Of a stretch of DNA of 64,000 bases, positions 1-9,041 are shown piece after piece. The position numbers and the translations under genes are program-made. Source of the stretch: Micromonosporaceae bacterium (GTDB taxonomy: Bacteria; Actinomycetota; Actinomycetes; Mycobacteriales; Micromonosporaceae); assembly GCA_020027875.1 (NCBI GenBank), contig JAHRHA010000008.1, positions 19,435-83,434 on the forward strand, in the 5' to 3' direction. How positions within the stretch are numbered: position 1 is the stretch's first letter; every line of letters starts with the position of its first letter. Below the pieces are notes generated by a model. That model did not search any database and was not told the DNA's origin. It saw only the letters and a list, made by a program, of their open reading frames with translations.

Positions 1-175
1 GATCTCGGGCACGATCACGCCGACTGACGTCATCGGCCCGGTTGGGCAAGGTGTCGCGGCAGGCGAGTTCGCCGAGCTCATCGCTGCGATTCGCGCTGGC
101 GCCACCTACGTGAACGTGCACAGCAACCTGCGCCCCGGTGGTGAGATTCGCGCTCAACTCGACCACCAGCATTGA
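1..175 (+). CDS. CHRD domain protein, C-terminal end (partial)
   Basis: The window opens inside this gene; reading from base 2 gives 57 residues to a TGA at 173-175. The tail carries the CHRD signature: an amphipathic stretch GEFAELIAAIRAGATYVNVH followed by PGGEIRAQL, the usual last strand of this domain. CHRD domains occur in secreted or surface proteins of bacteria and in animal chordin; their bacterial role is undefined. The start, any signal peptide and the upstream neighbours lie outside the window. Confidence 0.8.
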   Translation, partial: ISGTITPTDVIGPVGQGVAAGEFAELIAAIRAGATYVNVHSNLRPGGEIRAQLDHQH

Positions 176-323
176 ATCGGAAGCTCCTCGGCTGGGCCGG
201 CGTGATGCTGCGGCCCAGCCGATGTCGGGCCCGGGCCTGCTTCGGTACACCTCGTCCCATTCCTCCTGGCGGCCGAGTATGGTCCGCAGCAACCGAGCCA
301 CACGAGGCGGTCGGTTTCGGTCC

Positions 324-929
324 TCACAGGACAATGCCCTCGGGTGGCTTCGCCTCCGGGTGGGCTTGCTCGAATGTGTGCAGCCCCTGAACCGTACGGA
401 TCCACTCATAGAACAATCCCTTGACACGCAACACCGGAACTCCGACCTCGTGCATCCGCCGTAGACCAGGCTCGTGCTCACCGCCGGGCGACGCTGTGGC
501 GTCCTCAACGACTGCGACCCGATAGCCGCGGTCCAGTAGTCCGAGCGCTGAGTGCGTGACGCAAACGTCTGTCTCCATCCCGACGAGAATGATCGTCTGC
601 CGTCTGGTCCCCTCCACATCGGCGAGGATGTCCGGGTTGTCGGCTAGTCCGAAGACGGGCTTGGTGTGAACGACCGTGCCGGGTGGGAGGACGTCGGTGA
701 TGCTGTCGGCGGTTCGCCCGTTGACATGTGGTTCCTCTTCGGTCACGACAACGGGGATCCCAAGGTGGCCAGCGACCAGCACGAGCCACCGGATTCGATC
801 AACAAGCGCGGCGGCGGCCTCCGCACCGATACGGTCCAGGAACGACTGCTGAACGTCGATGACGGCCAACACGCTGTCCCTGGAGTCGAGAAGGCGTTGT
901 CGAGAGTGCCCGCTCATCTGTCCGGTCAC
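324..929 (-). CDS. Isochorismatase-family cysteine hydrolase
   Basis: A 201-residue protein, full length for the family. The triad can be placed: Asp in VIDVQQSFL (about residue 25), Lys in HTKPVFG (about 88) and nucleophilic Cys in METDVCVTHSA (about 117), the last preceded by the family's typical ILVGMETDVCV strand. Members hydrolyse amide or vinyl-ether bonds, for example nicotinamide, N-carbamoyl amides or isochorismate; the substrate cannot be told from the sequence. The GTG start at 929 is preferred because AGGAG lies five bases upstream; an in-frame ATG follows at 917. No operon partner is apparent, and the nearest minus-strand gene is about 190 bases upstream. Confidence 0.9.
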   Translation of the reverse strand: MTGQMSGHSRQRLLDSRDSVLAVIDVQQSFLDRIGAEAAAALVDRIRWLVLVAGHLGIPVVVTEEEPHVNGRTADSITDVLPPGTVVHTKPVFGLADNPDILADVEGTRRQTIILVGMETDVCVTHSALGLLDRGYRVAVVEDATASPGGEHEPGLRRMHEVGVPVLRVKGLFYEWIRTVQGLHTFEQAHPEAKPPEGIVL

Positions 930-1120
930 GGGAACTCCTGGTGGACCCCGGTTCGTCCATCACGACGAACCACTGCGTACGTTTCAACACGCCGGCAACG
1001 GCTCAGCCGCACCGGTTCTGGCGGGTCTTTCCCGCCTGTGACTGTATGCCTTCGTGGACGCGAGTCATGATGGACGTGGGTGCTGTGCGCTATGACGCGA
1101 ATCCGCGATGCTCAGGCGGC

Positions 1121-1558
1121 CTAGCTTGCGGCACCCAGCCGGCGTTTGAGTGCGGCGAGCGCGACCACGGTCGACTTGCGCATTTCCCTCGCAACAACGG
1201 GTGCGAGTATGCCCCTCAAGCCTTTGCCGGTGACGGTTGCGGTCATGGTCAATCTCGTGCCCGCGCCGTGCTCGGCGAAGTCGAAGTCCATCGTGGTGTG
1301 CACTCCGAACACGTCGCCGGCCACCGTGTGCCGTCGCGGCGGTTCATGCGCGGTGACCTGGAAGGTGAGATCGAAGTCCCGGTTGCCGCGCCGCCGATGC
1401 TGACGCAGCCGTGTCCCCACCCCAACCGAGCCACCGCCGACCACCTCGGCGCGCTGGACATGCTCATTCCACTCCGCGACCTTGTCCTGGTCGGTGACGT
1501 AATTGAACGTCTCGTTGGTCGACGCTGCGATGTCCGCATGTTCCGCAAACCGTGCCAC
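1121..1558 (-). CDS. SRPBCC (START/Bet v 1-like) domain protein
   Basis: A 145-residue single-domain protein. The opening FAEHADIAASTNETFNYVTD and WNEHV segments and the alternating strands FDLTFQVTAHEPPRRHTVAG and TRLTMTATVTGKGL match the polyketide-cyclase/dehydrase-like SRPBCC fold, which binds hydrophobic ligands in a central cavity. Family members include aromatase/cyclases, lipid carriers and stress proteins; no neighbour narrows the role. The GTG at 1558 has GGGAG five bases upstream; an ATG four codons earlier (1570) has no clear ribosome binding site. Upstream to 1815 there is no other gene. Confidence 0.85.
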   Translation of the reverse strand: MARFAEHADIAASTNETFNYVTDQDKVAEWNEHVQRAEVVGGGSVGVGTRLRQHRRRGNRDFDLTFQVTAHEPPRRHTVAGDVFGVHTTMDFDFAEHGAGTRLTMTATVTGKGLRGILAPVVAREMRKSTVVALAALKRRLGAAS

Positions 1559-1815
1559 CGAATCTCCCATCGGCCAGCTCTGCGGCGCCGCACCCAGGCG
1601 ACGCGCTGTACCGGAGCCTAACCCGATCCGCCGTAACTCCTGCGATGCCCCACCAACATCTCGACTTGGCCGATCGGGAGCCTGGCCGTCGAGGGTGCCG
1701 CACCGTCGAACCGCCTGCGGGCTACACGGCTGAGCGGCCTCGCCGTGTCGCCCTGAGCGGCGGCCGTTGCCCGAACCGGCTACGTGCGCCAGACTCCCCG
1801 TAGCGGGGAGGTGGC

Positions 1816-3204
1816 ATGGCGACTCGTGGGCGCGGGACCGGGCCCGAGTTCATGGCGGAATCCGAAGTGTCGGACGCCGCACTCTCGATGATCGAACTGG
1901 GCGAGGTCGCGGCACCCGAGGCCATCGACTCACGAAATCTGCCGGATCGCCTGCGCCGCGGGCTGCTCGCGCTGATCGTCGTGTTGTCCGGTCTGCTCGG
2001 CACTGCCGGGTCGGCGCCGCGGGTGCCGGGTCTCGGCGAACCGCTCTGGACCGGGGCGGCGAGCTGGGAGGAGGTTACCCTCGGGTCGCAGATCCTCTTC
2101 ATCCGCGAGTCCGACGGGACGGGCATCGTCGGTCGAGATGCGCGGACGGGCGAGCTGCGATGGCGACTCGGCATCGAGGCGCGGGGACGGGTGTTCATCG
2201 AGGACTTGGGCGTTGGCATCGTGGCCGTGTACAGCCAGCGAGAACCGATAACGGTGGCCCAGGAGCTGACGCTCACGATCGTCGCCGACGCGACCGGCGC
2301 AGTGCTGGCGACACCGACCGGATTTACAATCGGCTGGATCCACTCTGGACAGAAGCTTCTCGTCTTTAGCCAACGCGAGGCGGGCACCGACGACTGCCCG
2401 GTTGGTGAGGAGCTCTGCACGGACGCATTCGCCGTCGACGTGGGCTTGGAGGGCGCCGAGACGTGGCGGATGAGGCTTCCTAATGGTGCCCAGGTCCTCG
2501 CGTCCTCTGTGGATGGGGACATCGCCAGCTTTGCGACGGTAAGCCGCGAGGGCGAGGTTCGGCAGTACGCCGCGGACACGGGCGCCGTGACGGGCACAAT
2601 GGACCTGTCCGGGGCAGACCCTGTGGTGCAGGGCCTCGTCCTCGACGACGCGTTCGTGGTGGTGCGCCGAGGCGAGCATCACGTGGAGATGACCGCCTAT
2701 CGAAAGGCAACGCCGATCCGCCTCTGGACCGTGACGGTACCCGCGCGCCTACGACCGACGGATGACACCGGTTCCTCGTGGGCCAACGACTGCGGCCAGC
2801 TCCTCTGCCTCGCCGCCGACGGAACGGTCCTCCTGGTCGACCGGTCGACGGGCCAAATCAGGGCCGAGCTGGGGGATGACGTGTTCCCCGCGATGATCAA
2901 CGGCGTGCTGCTGGCCACCGAGACGCCAGGAACGACCGGTCCGTGGGGGGTTCGACTGCTGGATCAGGCAGATGGACGTACGGTCGCGAGCTACCCCAGG
3001 TCTGCCATCATGCCTTGGTTCGACGCGGACGGCCGCGCTCTGCTCACACAGCAGGGCAAGGATCGAACGGCCTTCATTGTCCACGGCGGCGCACGGGTGC
3101 TCGGCAGCGTCACCGGCACCGATCTCCACTGTCAAGCCCGCGGAACCCTGCTCGCCTGCGTCGACCTCACCGGCCTCCTGCGGGTATGGCACCTGTCGGC
3201 CTGA
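1816..3204 (+). CDS. Membrane-anchored PQQ-like beta-propeller protein
   Basis: 462 residues. After about 45 cytoplasmic residues a single hydrophobic helix (LLALIVVLSGLLGTAGSA) is followed by a long extracytoplasmic region built of repeated beta blades. The recurring units such as GIVGRDARTGELRWRLG, ADTGAVTGTMDL and LVDRSTGQIRAEL have the DxxTGxxxW character of PQQ-like/YVTN propellers. Such proteins usually act as scaffolds or sensors on the outer face of the membrane; no catalytic residues are evident. GGGGAGG sits just upstream of the ATG. It is monocistronic as far as can be seen, and about 290 bases downstream to 3492 hold no recognisable gene. Confidence 0.75.
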   Translation: MATRGRGTGPEFMAESEVSDAALSMIELGEVAAPEAIDSRNLPDRLRRGLLALIVVLSGLLGTAGSAPRVPGLGEPLWTGAASWEEVTLGSQILFIRESDGTGIVGRDARTGELRWRLGIEARGRVFIEDLGVGIVAVYSQREPITVAQELTLTIVADATGAVLATPTGFTIGWIHSGQKLLVFSQREAGTDDCPVGEELCTDAFAVDVGLEGAETWRMRLPNGAQVLASSVDGDIASFATVSREGEVRQYAADTGAVTGTMDLSGADPVVQGLVLDDAFVVVRRGEHHVEMTAYRKATPIRLWTVTVPARLRPTDDTGSSWANDCGQLLCLAADGTVLLVDRSTGQIRAELGDDVFPAMINGVLLATETPGTTGPWGVRLLDQADGRTVASYPRSAIMPWFDADGRALLTQQGKDRTAFIVHGGARVLGSVTGTDLHCQARGTLLACVDLTGLLRVWHLSA

Positions 3205-3492
3205 CGACGGCTTGGCTACGGTCCCGCACCTCCAGGCCACGGGAGCTATCGCTCGTACGGGTAGCGAAGGCCTGGAATTGTGTCGGGCGGGGGCCAGGCC
3301 TGGGTCACGCGTTGCGCCTTGGCGATGAACGGTAGGGACTCCGGGCTCGGACCGCATCGGGCGCTTGCGCCGGTCTGACAGTGGATCACAGCACTCGACC
3401 TCCACCCGCCTTACGTCATGCGCGTGGTCCCGGCCGCGTGTCAGCTATCTCCGTGCGGCGGGTCTCTATGGTGAGGGACCTGGGTCGTCGTC

Positions 3493-4056
3493 GTGAGGTT
3501 GCCACCGCCCGATCTCCGCTCGTTGCTCCCGGCTGGCGTGGTGGAGTGCATCACGGCAGCCGAGGCCGCCACCCGGCGTCGAGCCACCGCGTACGCGGTG
3601 CTGACCAATCAGCACGACGCGCTGAGCAAGGCCCGTCAGGCTGACATCGCCGCCCGCGTGGAGGCCGCCAGCTCGGGCGCCAAAGATCCCGGCGGCACCA
3701 CCGAGAAGCGGGTACGGGCCGAGGTCGAACAGGCACCGGCGGACTTACCTGTCCTTGATCCAATTGGAAAAGCGGGCATTGGCCGACGCGGTTGCCGCGG
3801 TCGCTGCTGTGGTGCCGACGTTACTGCCTGACCTGACCTTGAAGATCATGGACCAGACCAAGGCGCCCAGCGCAGCTTGGACACGGCTGAGGGCGCTGCG
3901 GGCCGACGAGAAAGCCTCCGCCAGCTCCTCCAACGGTGCGAGAACGTGGGTCGCGATGAGAGTCCACAGAAATGGTGGGAGCCGTACGACTACGTTCGGG
4001 TGGTCCAGCACACCCGGATGGCGTTCGCCGGGGTCAACGGTCCGGAGCGGCCCTAG
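3493..4056 (+). pseudogene. Small orphan gene with two compensating frameshifts
   Basis: Three consecutive stretches read like one protein in different frames. Frame A from 3493 gives an Ala/Arg-rich helical segment (AEAATRRRATAYAVLTNQHD). Around 3740-3770 coding character moves one frame over (IQLEKRALADAVAAVAAVVP), and from about 3868 it returns to frame A (LRQLLQRCENVGRDESPQKW, then YDYVRVVQHTRMAFAG), ending at TAG 4054-4056. A paired +1/-1 change restores the frame, so the product would be about 187 residues if corrected. I do not recognise the family. Either two real indels or two sequence errors would explain this. Confidence 0.45.
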
Positions 4057-4379
4057 CTGCCAGAGTCGGCCAACGGAAGCAACAGGGAGCGCAAACGGAC
4101 CGCTGAGAAGCCGTGGACGGCTCAGGGTCGTCCGGCGTGGACGAGGACATCGACAACGGCGTCAGCGTCGGATAGCCATTGGCGAACCCGAATGTCCGCG
4201 ACGAGGGAGAGTTTGGCGCTCTTTAACACCAAGATCACCGAGATTCGTGTCAATTTCGGGTGCGCGAGAATCGGCCGAGTGTCGCGGAGGAGCGGAGGTG
4301 ATGATTGTCGATGCCCCCCCCTCTGCTGATGATCGTCGATCGAATCTACTGACCGGAGCCCGACCGTGCCCACCCGGTC
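4057..4379. other. Intergenic region, nothing recognised
   Basis: No convincing reading frame, repeat or hairpin was seen on either strand. A minus-strand reading near 4122-4230 has some protein-like composition but no start signal and no recognisable family. Confidence 0.4.
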
Positions 4380-4784
4380 GTGTACTGCTGGGGAGCAGTA
4401 GTCTGTGTTTGTGACCGAGCCAGAGAGCGGCCCGAGCTCACGAGTCTCCGGAGCGAGTTGGGTTCGCGATGGGGCAGTGACCCTGATGGCGCTCGGCGGC
4501 TGGACGAGACGATGGCGTTGGTGGCCGGGTGGTGGGCCGAGCTGCGCACCGAGAAGTACCGTGAGGCGTCCGTTTGGCTCGGTCGACACCGGCTACTGAG
4601 TCAGCAGCTTCGCGATCAGCTGAGCGTTGGCTTCGCGCAGGGGGGTGATCGAGCCGACGAGCAGGCCGAGTTGAACCGCGTCGAGGCCGAGCTCGACCTG
4701 GTCAAGGACGAGCTGGAGCGGGTGTATGACGAGATGGACCGGCTCATCGGCTGGAGGGACGATAGCGATAACGACGCGACGTAA
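4380..4784 (+). CDS. Hypothetical coiled-coil protein
   Basis: Up to 134 residues. The C-terminal half is a strongly charged helix (ADEQAELNRVEAELDLVKDE, ELERVYDEMDRLIGW) with clear heptad spacing; the middle (MALVAGWWAELRTEKYREAS) also looks helical. The family is not recognised. The start is uncertain: the ATG at 4380 lacks a ribosome binding site and its first 12 codons are Cys-rich and poor; a GTG at 4411 gives a plausible N-terminus but lies in a different frame, hinting at a frameshift near 4420-4440. It is followed 80 bases later by the DUF6325 gene, and both could share a transcript. Confidence 0.45.
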   Translation: MYCWGAVVCVCDRARERPELTSLRSELGSRWGSDPDGARRLDETMALVAGWWAELRTEKYREASVWLGRHRLLSQQLRDQLSVGFAQGGDRADEQAELNRVEAELDLVKDELERVYDEMDRLIGWRDDSDNDAT

Positions 4785-4864
4785 CCGCCTGCGCGACCTA
4801 TTTCGATCTGTGCCCAAACGTGGCGGCCATTACCCACGGGGCGAGCTTCGAGTGAGGCGCCGAC

Positions 4865-5311
4865 ATGGTTCAAGACCTTGATGAGACAGGTCCGATCGAC
4901 TTCTGCGTGATCGAATTCCCAAACCGCCGGATGACCGGCGAGGGGTTGCCATTGCTGGTCGAATTGGTTGATCGAGGCATCATACGGATACTCGATATGG
5001 CACTTGTCGAGAAGGATCCCGACGGGACATTGGTCACGTTGAGCGTGGATGATCTGGACCGGGCGGGCTCGGTGGACCCAGCCGCCCTACAGGGTGCCTC
5101 CGCCGGGTTTCTCAACGAGAACGACATCAACCTAGCCTTATCCATGATCGAGCCCGGCAGCTCCGGTGGGATCCTCGTGTACGAGAACCTGTGGGCGGCA
5201 CCGGCGACCGCGGCGCTTCGCCGTGGTGGCGCCCGACTCGTCGCCGGCGGCGGCCGGATCGGAGTCCAGGCAGTGCGCGCCGCGCTGGACGTCATTGAAT
5301 CCCGTGGCTGA
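4865..5311 (+). CDS. DUF6325 family protein
   Basis: 148 residues, full length. The order of conserved blocks fits the family: GPIDFCVIEFP near the N-terminus, LVDRGIIRILDMALVEKDPD, a central acidic stretch, LNENDINLALSMIEPGSSGG and VYENLWAAPATAALRRGGAR. The family is common in actinobacteria, is thought to be cytoplasmic, and is often found beside SHOCT-domain small membrane proteins; its function is unknown. No such partner gene follows here. GAGG lies eight bases upstream of the ATG. Confidence 0.8.
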   Translation: MVQDLDETGPIDFCVIEFPNRRMTGEGLPLLVELVDRGIIRILDMALVEKDPDGTLVTLSVDDLDRAGSVDPAALQGASAGFLNENDINLALSMIEPGSSGGILVYENLWAAPATAALRRGGARLVAGGGRIGVQAVRAALDVIESRG

Positions 5312-5536
5312 ACGGCAATCCAGCAACACCGACGTTCTCAAGCTGCCCGAGACGGACCGCCAGCCAGACAGCATCACGAAGTCAAGGTCAAACGCATCGG
5401 GTTGGGCAAGGGCAACGCTTGTGCCCGCTCCGCGAAGATGGGCAGGAAGCGGTTGTATGTGGCCCCGCCGTGTCACGGGGGCGTGTGAAGATCAACAACC
5501 TTCCTTCCCCACCCCTCCCAGTGAAATCGGCAAGGC

Positions 5537-6925
5537 TCAACGAGCTTCGGTCGGGGCAAGGGCCCGCGGCAGCAACGCTGCGGCCCCCAGTCCGATGATG
5601 GCGACAACCGCTAGCGCGATGGTCGCGAGCCCGTAGGATCGCTCAGGCGTGGAGGTGATGCCCGCGACGATGATGGTGCCGGCGATGGCGGCGCCGAGGG
5701 ATGAGCCGAGGTTGGACACGCTTCGCGATAGGCCCGAGATCTCGCCCTGAAGGTCCTCGCCGAAGCTTGACTGCACGATGTTGACCGACGGCGTGAGCAT
5801 GAGACCGAGCCCTGCTCCGATGAGGAAGAGTCCGGGTGCGAAGGCCCAGGCGCTGGGGGAGCCGATGACCATCGCAAGCAGAGCGGTGATACCGGCAATG
5901 GTGATGAGGAATCCGGCCATGACGAGTGTCCGTTGGGATCTCCGCTTCGCGAGGCGCTCGGCGGCAAGGGAGGTTATCAGGAGTCCGGCGGTGGTGGCCG
6001 TGAAGATCACTCCGGTCTGGATGGCGTCATAGCCGCGGACGACCTGGAGGTAGGCCGATACCACAAAGGACACTCCCATGAGCACCAGCCACTGGGCATT
6101 CTGGGTGACGAGGCCGAGGTTGGACGTGCGACTGTGAAACACCTCTGTCGACAGCAGAGGCTCCTTACCCGCTCGCTCCTTGGCCCGCACAGAACGGAAG
6201 AACGCGGCGAGGACGAGCACACCGGCCAGGATCAAGACGACCGTGAGCCAGACGTTGTTGTCGGCGGCCAGGATGCCGGTGACGACGAGGATGAGGCCGA
6301 TCGCCGAGAGCACTGCGCCACCGGTGTCGAAGGGTCGAGCAGGATCTGGCGGCAGCGGGTCTCGAATGTGCCGGCTCAGCCAGATGATCACCACGATGAT
6401 CAGCGCCTGGAAGATGAAGGCTGCTCGCCAGCTGATCGCTGAGGTGATGAGGCCACCGAGCAGGGGCCCGGCCGCGGCGCCGACACCTCCCATCGCACTG
6501 ATCACGCCGAAGGCGCGCGCCCGCGCGGTGACTCCCGTGAATAGAAGCGTGGTGAGGATGTAGACCGGCGGGATCAGCAGTGCCGTGCCCACGCCCTCGA
6601 GGATCGAGTTGCCGAGGATGAGTACACCCAGTCCGGGAGACGCCGCGCTGAGGAGGGCGCCGACTCCGTACAGAATGAGGCCGGCGATGAAGCAACGCCT
6701 CCGGCCATACCGGTCGGTCAGTTTGCCTGCGGGGATCATCAATGCCGCCATGACCAGAAGGAAGATCGTGATCGCAATCTGTACGCCGTGAACGGTGGTG
6801 TCCAGGTCGCGGCTGATGTCGTTGATCATGACGTTCATGTTGGAGCCCGCGAAGCTGCAGATGAACTGGGCGAGCGCCAGCGGAAGCAGGACGCGTCGCA
6901 GTGCGCTCGCCGGTTGTCCCGTCAT
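5537..6925 (-). CDS. MFS transporter, DHA2 (14-helix) drug/proton antiporter type
   Basis: 462 residues with about 14 hydrophobic helices. The motif A region between helices 2 and 3 reads GKLTDRYGRRRCFIAG, and motif C-like PLLGGLITSAISWRAAFIFQ follows helix 5, both typical of the DHA2 family that exports drugs or toxic metabolites against protons. The start ATG lies seven bases past the stop of the GH15 gene (6932), so the two are probably co-transcribed with GH15 first. The substrate is not evident. Confidence 0.9.
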   Translation of the reverse strand: MTGQPASALRRVLLPLALAQFICSFAGSNMNVMINDISRDLDTTVHGVQIAITIFLLVMAALMIPAGKLTDRYGRRRCFIAGLILYGVGALLSAASPGLGVLILGNSILEGVGTALLIPPVYILTTLLFTGVTARARAFGVISAMGGVGAAAGPLLGGLITSAISWRAAFIFQALIIVVIIWLSRHIRDPLPPDPARPFDTGGAVLSAIGLILVVTGILAADNNVWLTVVLILAGVLVLAAFFRSVRAKERAGKEPLLSTEVFHSRTSNLGLVTQNAQWLVLMGVSFVVSAYLQVVRGYDAIQTGVIFTATTAGLLITSLAAERLAKRRSQRTLVMAGFLITIAGITALLAMVIGSPSAWAFAPGLFLIGAGLGLMLTPSVNIVQSSFGEDLQGEISGLSRSVSNLGSSLGAAIAGTIIVAGITSTPERSYGLATIALAVVAIIGLGAAALLPRALAPTEAR

Positions 6926-6931
6926 CCCCGT

Positions 6932-8809
6932 CTAGCCACGCTGTGCCGCGGTCCCGTACTCCAGGACCGGCTCGACCCGACCCGCACCGTGGTCGAGCTG
7001 GTAGTCGAGGTTCATCGCGGCACTGATGAGTGCGAGGTGGCTGAAGGCCTGCGGGAAGTTTCCGATCTGTTCTCCGGTCGGTGCGATCTCTTCGGAGTAC
7101 AGCCCGAGGTGGTTGCTGTAGGTGAGCATCTTCTCGAAGGTGAGGCGGGCATCCTCCAGCCGGCCGGACCGGGCCAGCGCATCGACGTACCAGAACGTGC
7201 AGATCGTGAACGTGCCTTCCGAGCCCAGGAGCCCGTCCGGTGACGCGAGCGGGTCGTACCGGTACACCAGACTGTCGGAGACGAGTTCGGAGTCCATGGC
7301 GCGCAGCGTGGACTGCCACATGGGATCGGTGGGAGCGATGAACCCGACCAGAGGCATGTAGAGCAGCGAAGCGTCCAGGACGTCGGTCGCGTAGTGCTGA
7401 ACGAAGGCTTCGCGCTTGGGATGAAATCCACGTTCCATGATCTGTTGGTAGACATTGTCACGTATGCCAGTCCACCGGGCGAGGTCGGCGGGGCGGCCCC
7501 GGCTCTGCGCGAGGCGGATGGCGCGGTCGAACGCGACCCACGACATGAGTCGGCCGTACACGAAGTCCTGGCGGCCGCCGCGGGTCTCCCAGATGCCGTC
7601 GTCCGGCTCGTCCCAGTGATCGCACAACCACCTCATCAGGGCGGAGATGTTGGACCATGCGTCGTGCGACATGCCCAGTCCGTGGCTGTCGGCCAGATAG
7701 ACCGAATCGAGGGCTTCACCGTAGATGTCGAGCTGTAGCTGCCCGGCCGCGCCGTTGCCGATGCGGACCGGCCGGGACCCTCGGTATCCCTCGAAATGCT
7801 CGAGGGTGTACTCGTCCAGGTCGGGGGAGCCGTCGATGCGGTACATGATCTGGAGCGGAGTCGACTGCGCGGCGGCTTCGCCCACCCGGTCGTTGAGCCA
7901 CTTCAGGAACGCCTGCGCTTCGTTCGTGTACCCCAGACCCAACAGCGCGTAGACGGAGAAGGAGGCGTCTCGGATCCAGGTGAACCGATAGTCCCAGTTC
8001 CGTTCGCCACCGATCTGTTCGGGGAGTCCTGCAGTCGGTGCGGCGACGAGCGCACCGGTGGGCGCGTACGTCATCAGCTTGAGGGTCATAGCCGAGCGTT
8101 CGACGATCTCCCGCCACCGACCCTGATAGTGGGAATGGCCAATCCATCGACGCCAGAAGTCCCGGGTCTGCTCGAATAGGTGGAGGATTTCATCCGGGGG
8201 GACCACCTTTGGCGATCCTTCGGCGGCCGTCTCCAGCACCATGCCACCGACGTCTCCCGAGCCAAGGGTCGCGAAGGCCACGAAGCCTTGTTCAGTGCGC
8301 TGCATATCCCCCTCCCGAACCAACCGCCGATCTCGCCGCGACGCGCTGATGTTCATCGACATAGTCGGGCTGCGGAAGGTGGCTCCGTCGCCGCTGACCT
8401 CGACATCGGCGCGGTCGCGGCCGTAGTTGAACCTCGGTTCACACTCGAGCCGGAACCGCAACTTACCTCGGACGACTCGGACCATCCGCACCAGCCGATG
8501 CCGGTGCGTGGCTTGACCGCCCGCGACCGGCATGAAGTCAACGACTTCGCCTACGCCGTCCGGACTCATAAAGCGGGTGATGAGGATCGGTGTCCCGGGC
8601 AGATAGAGCTGCTTGCTCACGTAGTCGACGCCGTCGGGGGTGATCCGGAAATGCCCACCCTTCTGGTGGTCGAGCAGCGCCGCGAAAATGCTGGGCGAGT
8701 CGAACCGCGGTGCGCAGAACCAGTCGATGGTGCCATCGGTGGCGATCAGCGCGGCGGTCTGCAGATCACCGATCAGACCATGGTCCGCGACCGCGGGATA
8801 CGCGTTCAT
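6932..8809 (-). CDS. GH15 glucoamylase/trehalase-type glycoside hydrolase
   Basis: 625 residues. The N-terminal GLIGDLQTAALIATDGTIDW and FDSPSIFAALLD, the TWIRDASFSVYALLGLGY segment that starts the (alpha/alpha)6 barrel, the WETRGGRQDFVYGRLMSWVA segment and the C-terminal EEIAPTGEQIGNFPQAFSH match bacterial GH15 proteins. In mycobacteria this type is a trehalase; in others it cleaves alpha-glucans. No signal peptide is present, so it is cytosolic. The ATG at 8809 is chosen because GGAGG lies six bases upstream. It leads an operon with an MFS transporter. Its position near a broken pullulanase (11.2-13.9 kb) may reflect an alpha-glucan theme, but that is inference. Confidence 0.9.
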   Translation of the reverse strand: MNAYPAVADHGLIGDLQTAALIATDGTIDWFCAPRFDSPSIFAALLDHQKGGHFRITPDGVDYVSKQLYLPGTPILITRFMSPDGVGEVVDFMPVAGGQATHRHRLVRMVRVVRGKLRFRLECEPRFNYGRDRADVEVSGDGATFRSPTMSMNISASRRDRRLVREGDMQRTEQGFVAFATLGSGDVGGMVLETAAEGSPKVVPPDEILHLFEQTRDFWRRWIGHSHYQGRWREIVERSAMTLKLMTYAPTGALVAAPTAGLPEQIGGERNWDYRFTWIRDASFSVYALLGLGYTNEAQAFLKWLNDRVGEAAAQSTPLQIMYRIDGSPDLDEYTLEHFEGYRGSRPVRIGNGAAGQLQLDIYGEALDSVYLADSHGLGMSHDAWSNISALMRWLCDHWDEPDDGIWETRGGRQDFVYGRLMSWVAFDRAIRLAQSRGRPADLARWTGIRDNVYQQIMERGFHPKREAFVQHYATDVLDASLLYMPLVGFIAPTDPMWQSTLRAMDSELVSDSLVYRYDPLASPDGLLGSEGTFTICTFWYVDALARSGRLEDARLTFEKMLTYSNHLGLYSEEIAPTGEQIGNFPQAFSHLALISAAMNLDYQLDHGAGRVEPVLEYGTAAQRG

Positions 8810-8842
8810 TCCATTCCTCCGGCACACCGTCGAGACTTTTCT

Positions 8843-8856
8843 ATGCTGCTAAGCAT
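8843..8856. promoter_or_regulatory. Small dyad upstream of the GH15-MFS operon
   Basis: ATGCT-gcta-AGCAT, a perfect five-base-arm dyad 34 bases upstream of the GH15 start codon, in the position of an operator or promoter element. The arms are short enough to be chance. Confidence 0.25.
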
Positions 8857-9041
8857 TACCCGGATGCAACACACCCAGTTCCGGAATCCCGAATGTGGCA
8901 GCTCGACGAGTCAACTGAGCCGGATGAGGCCAACCGTTCGTAGTGATGCAGAAGTGGTCACAGCGACCGCGGTTGCGATTCCCGACAAGCAGGTGGTGCG
9001 GCGCCGGTATCAGCCACGAACGAACTCGCCTAAGTCATGTG

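Noticed and set aside
1722..2597. 291-codon Ser/Pro-rich minus-strand frame
   Set aside because: Antisense to the beta-propeller gene; Ser/Arg/Pro bias is typical of a shadow.
4122..4589. 155-codon minus-strand frame
   Set aside because: Mostly antisense to the coiled-coil gene; the C-terminal part looks protein-like but has no start signal or known family.
5537..8809. GH15-MFS as a new sugar-import-and-cleavage system
   Set aside because: The MFS protein has DHA2 drug-exporter features, not those of a sugar porter; the pairing is interesting but not evidence for a new system.
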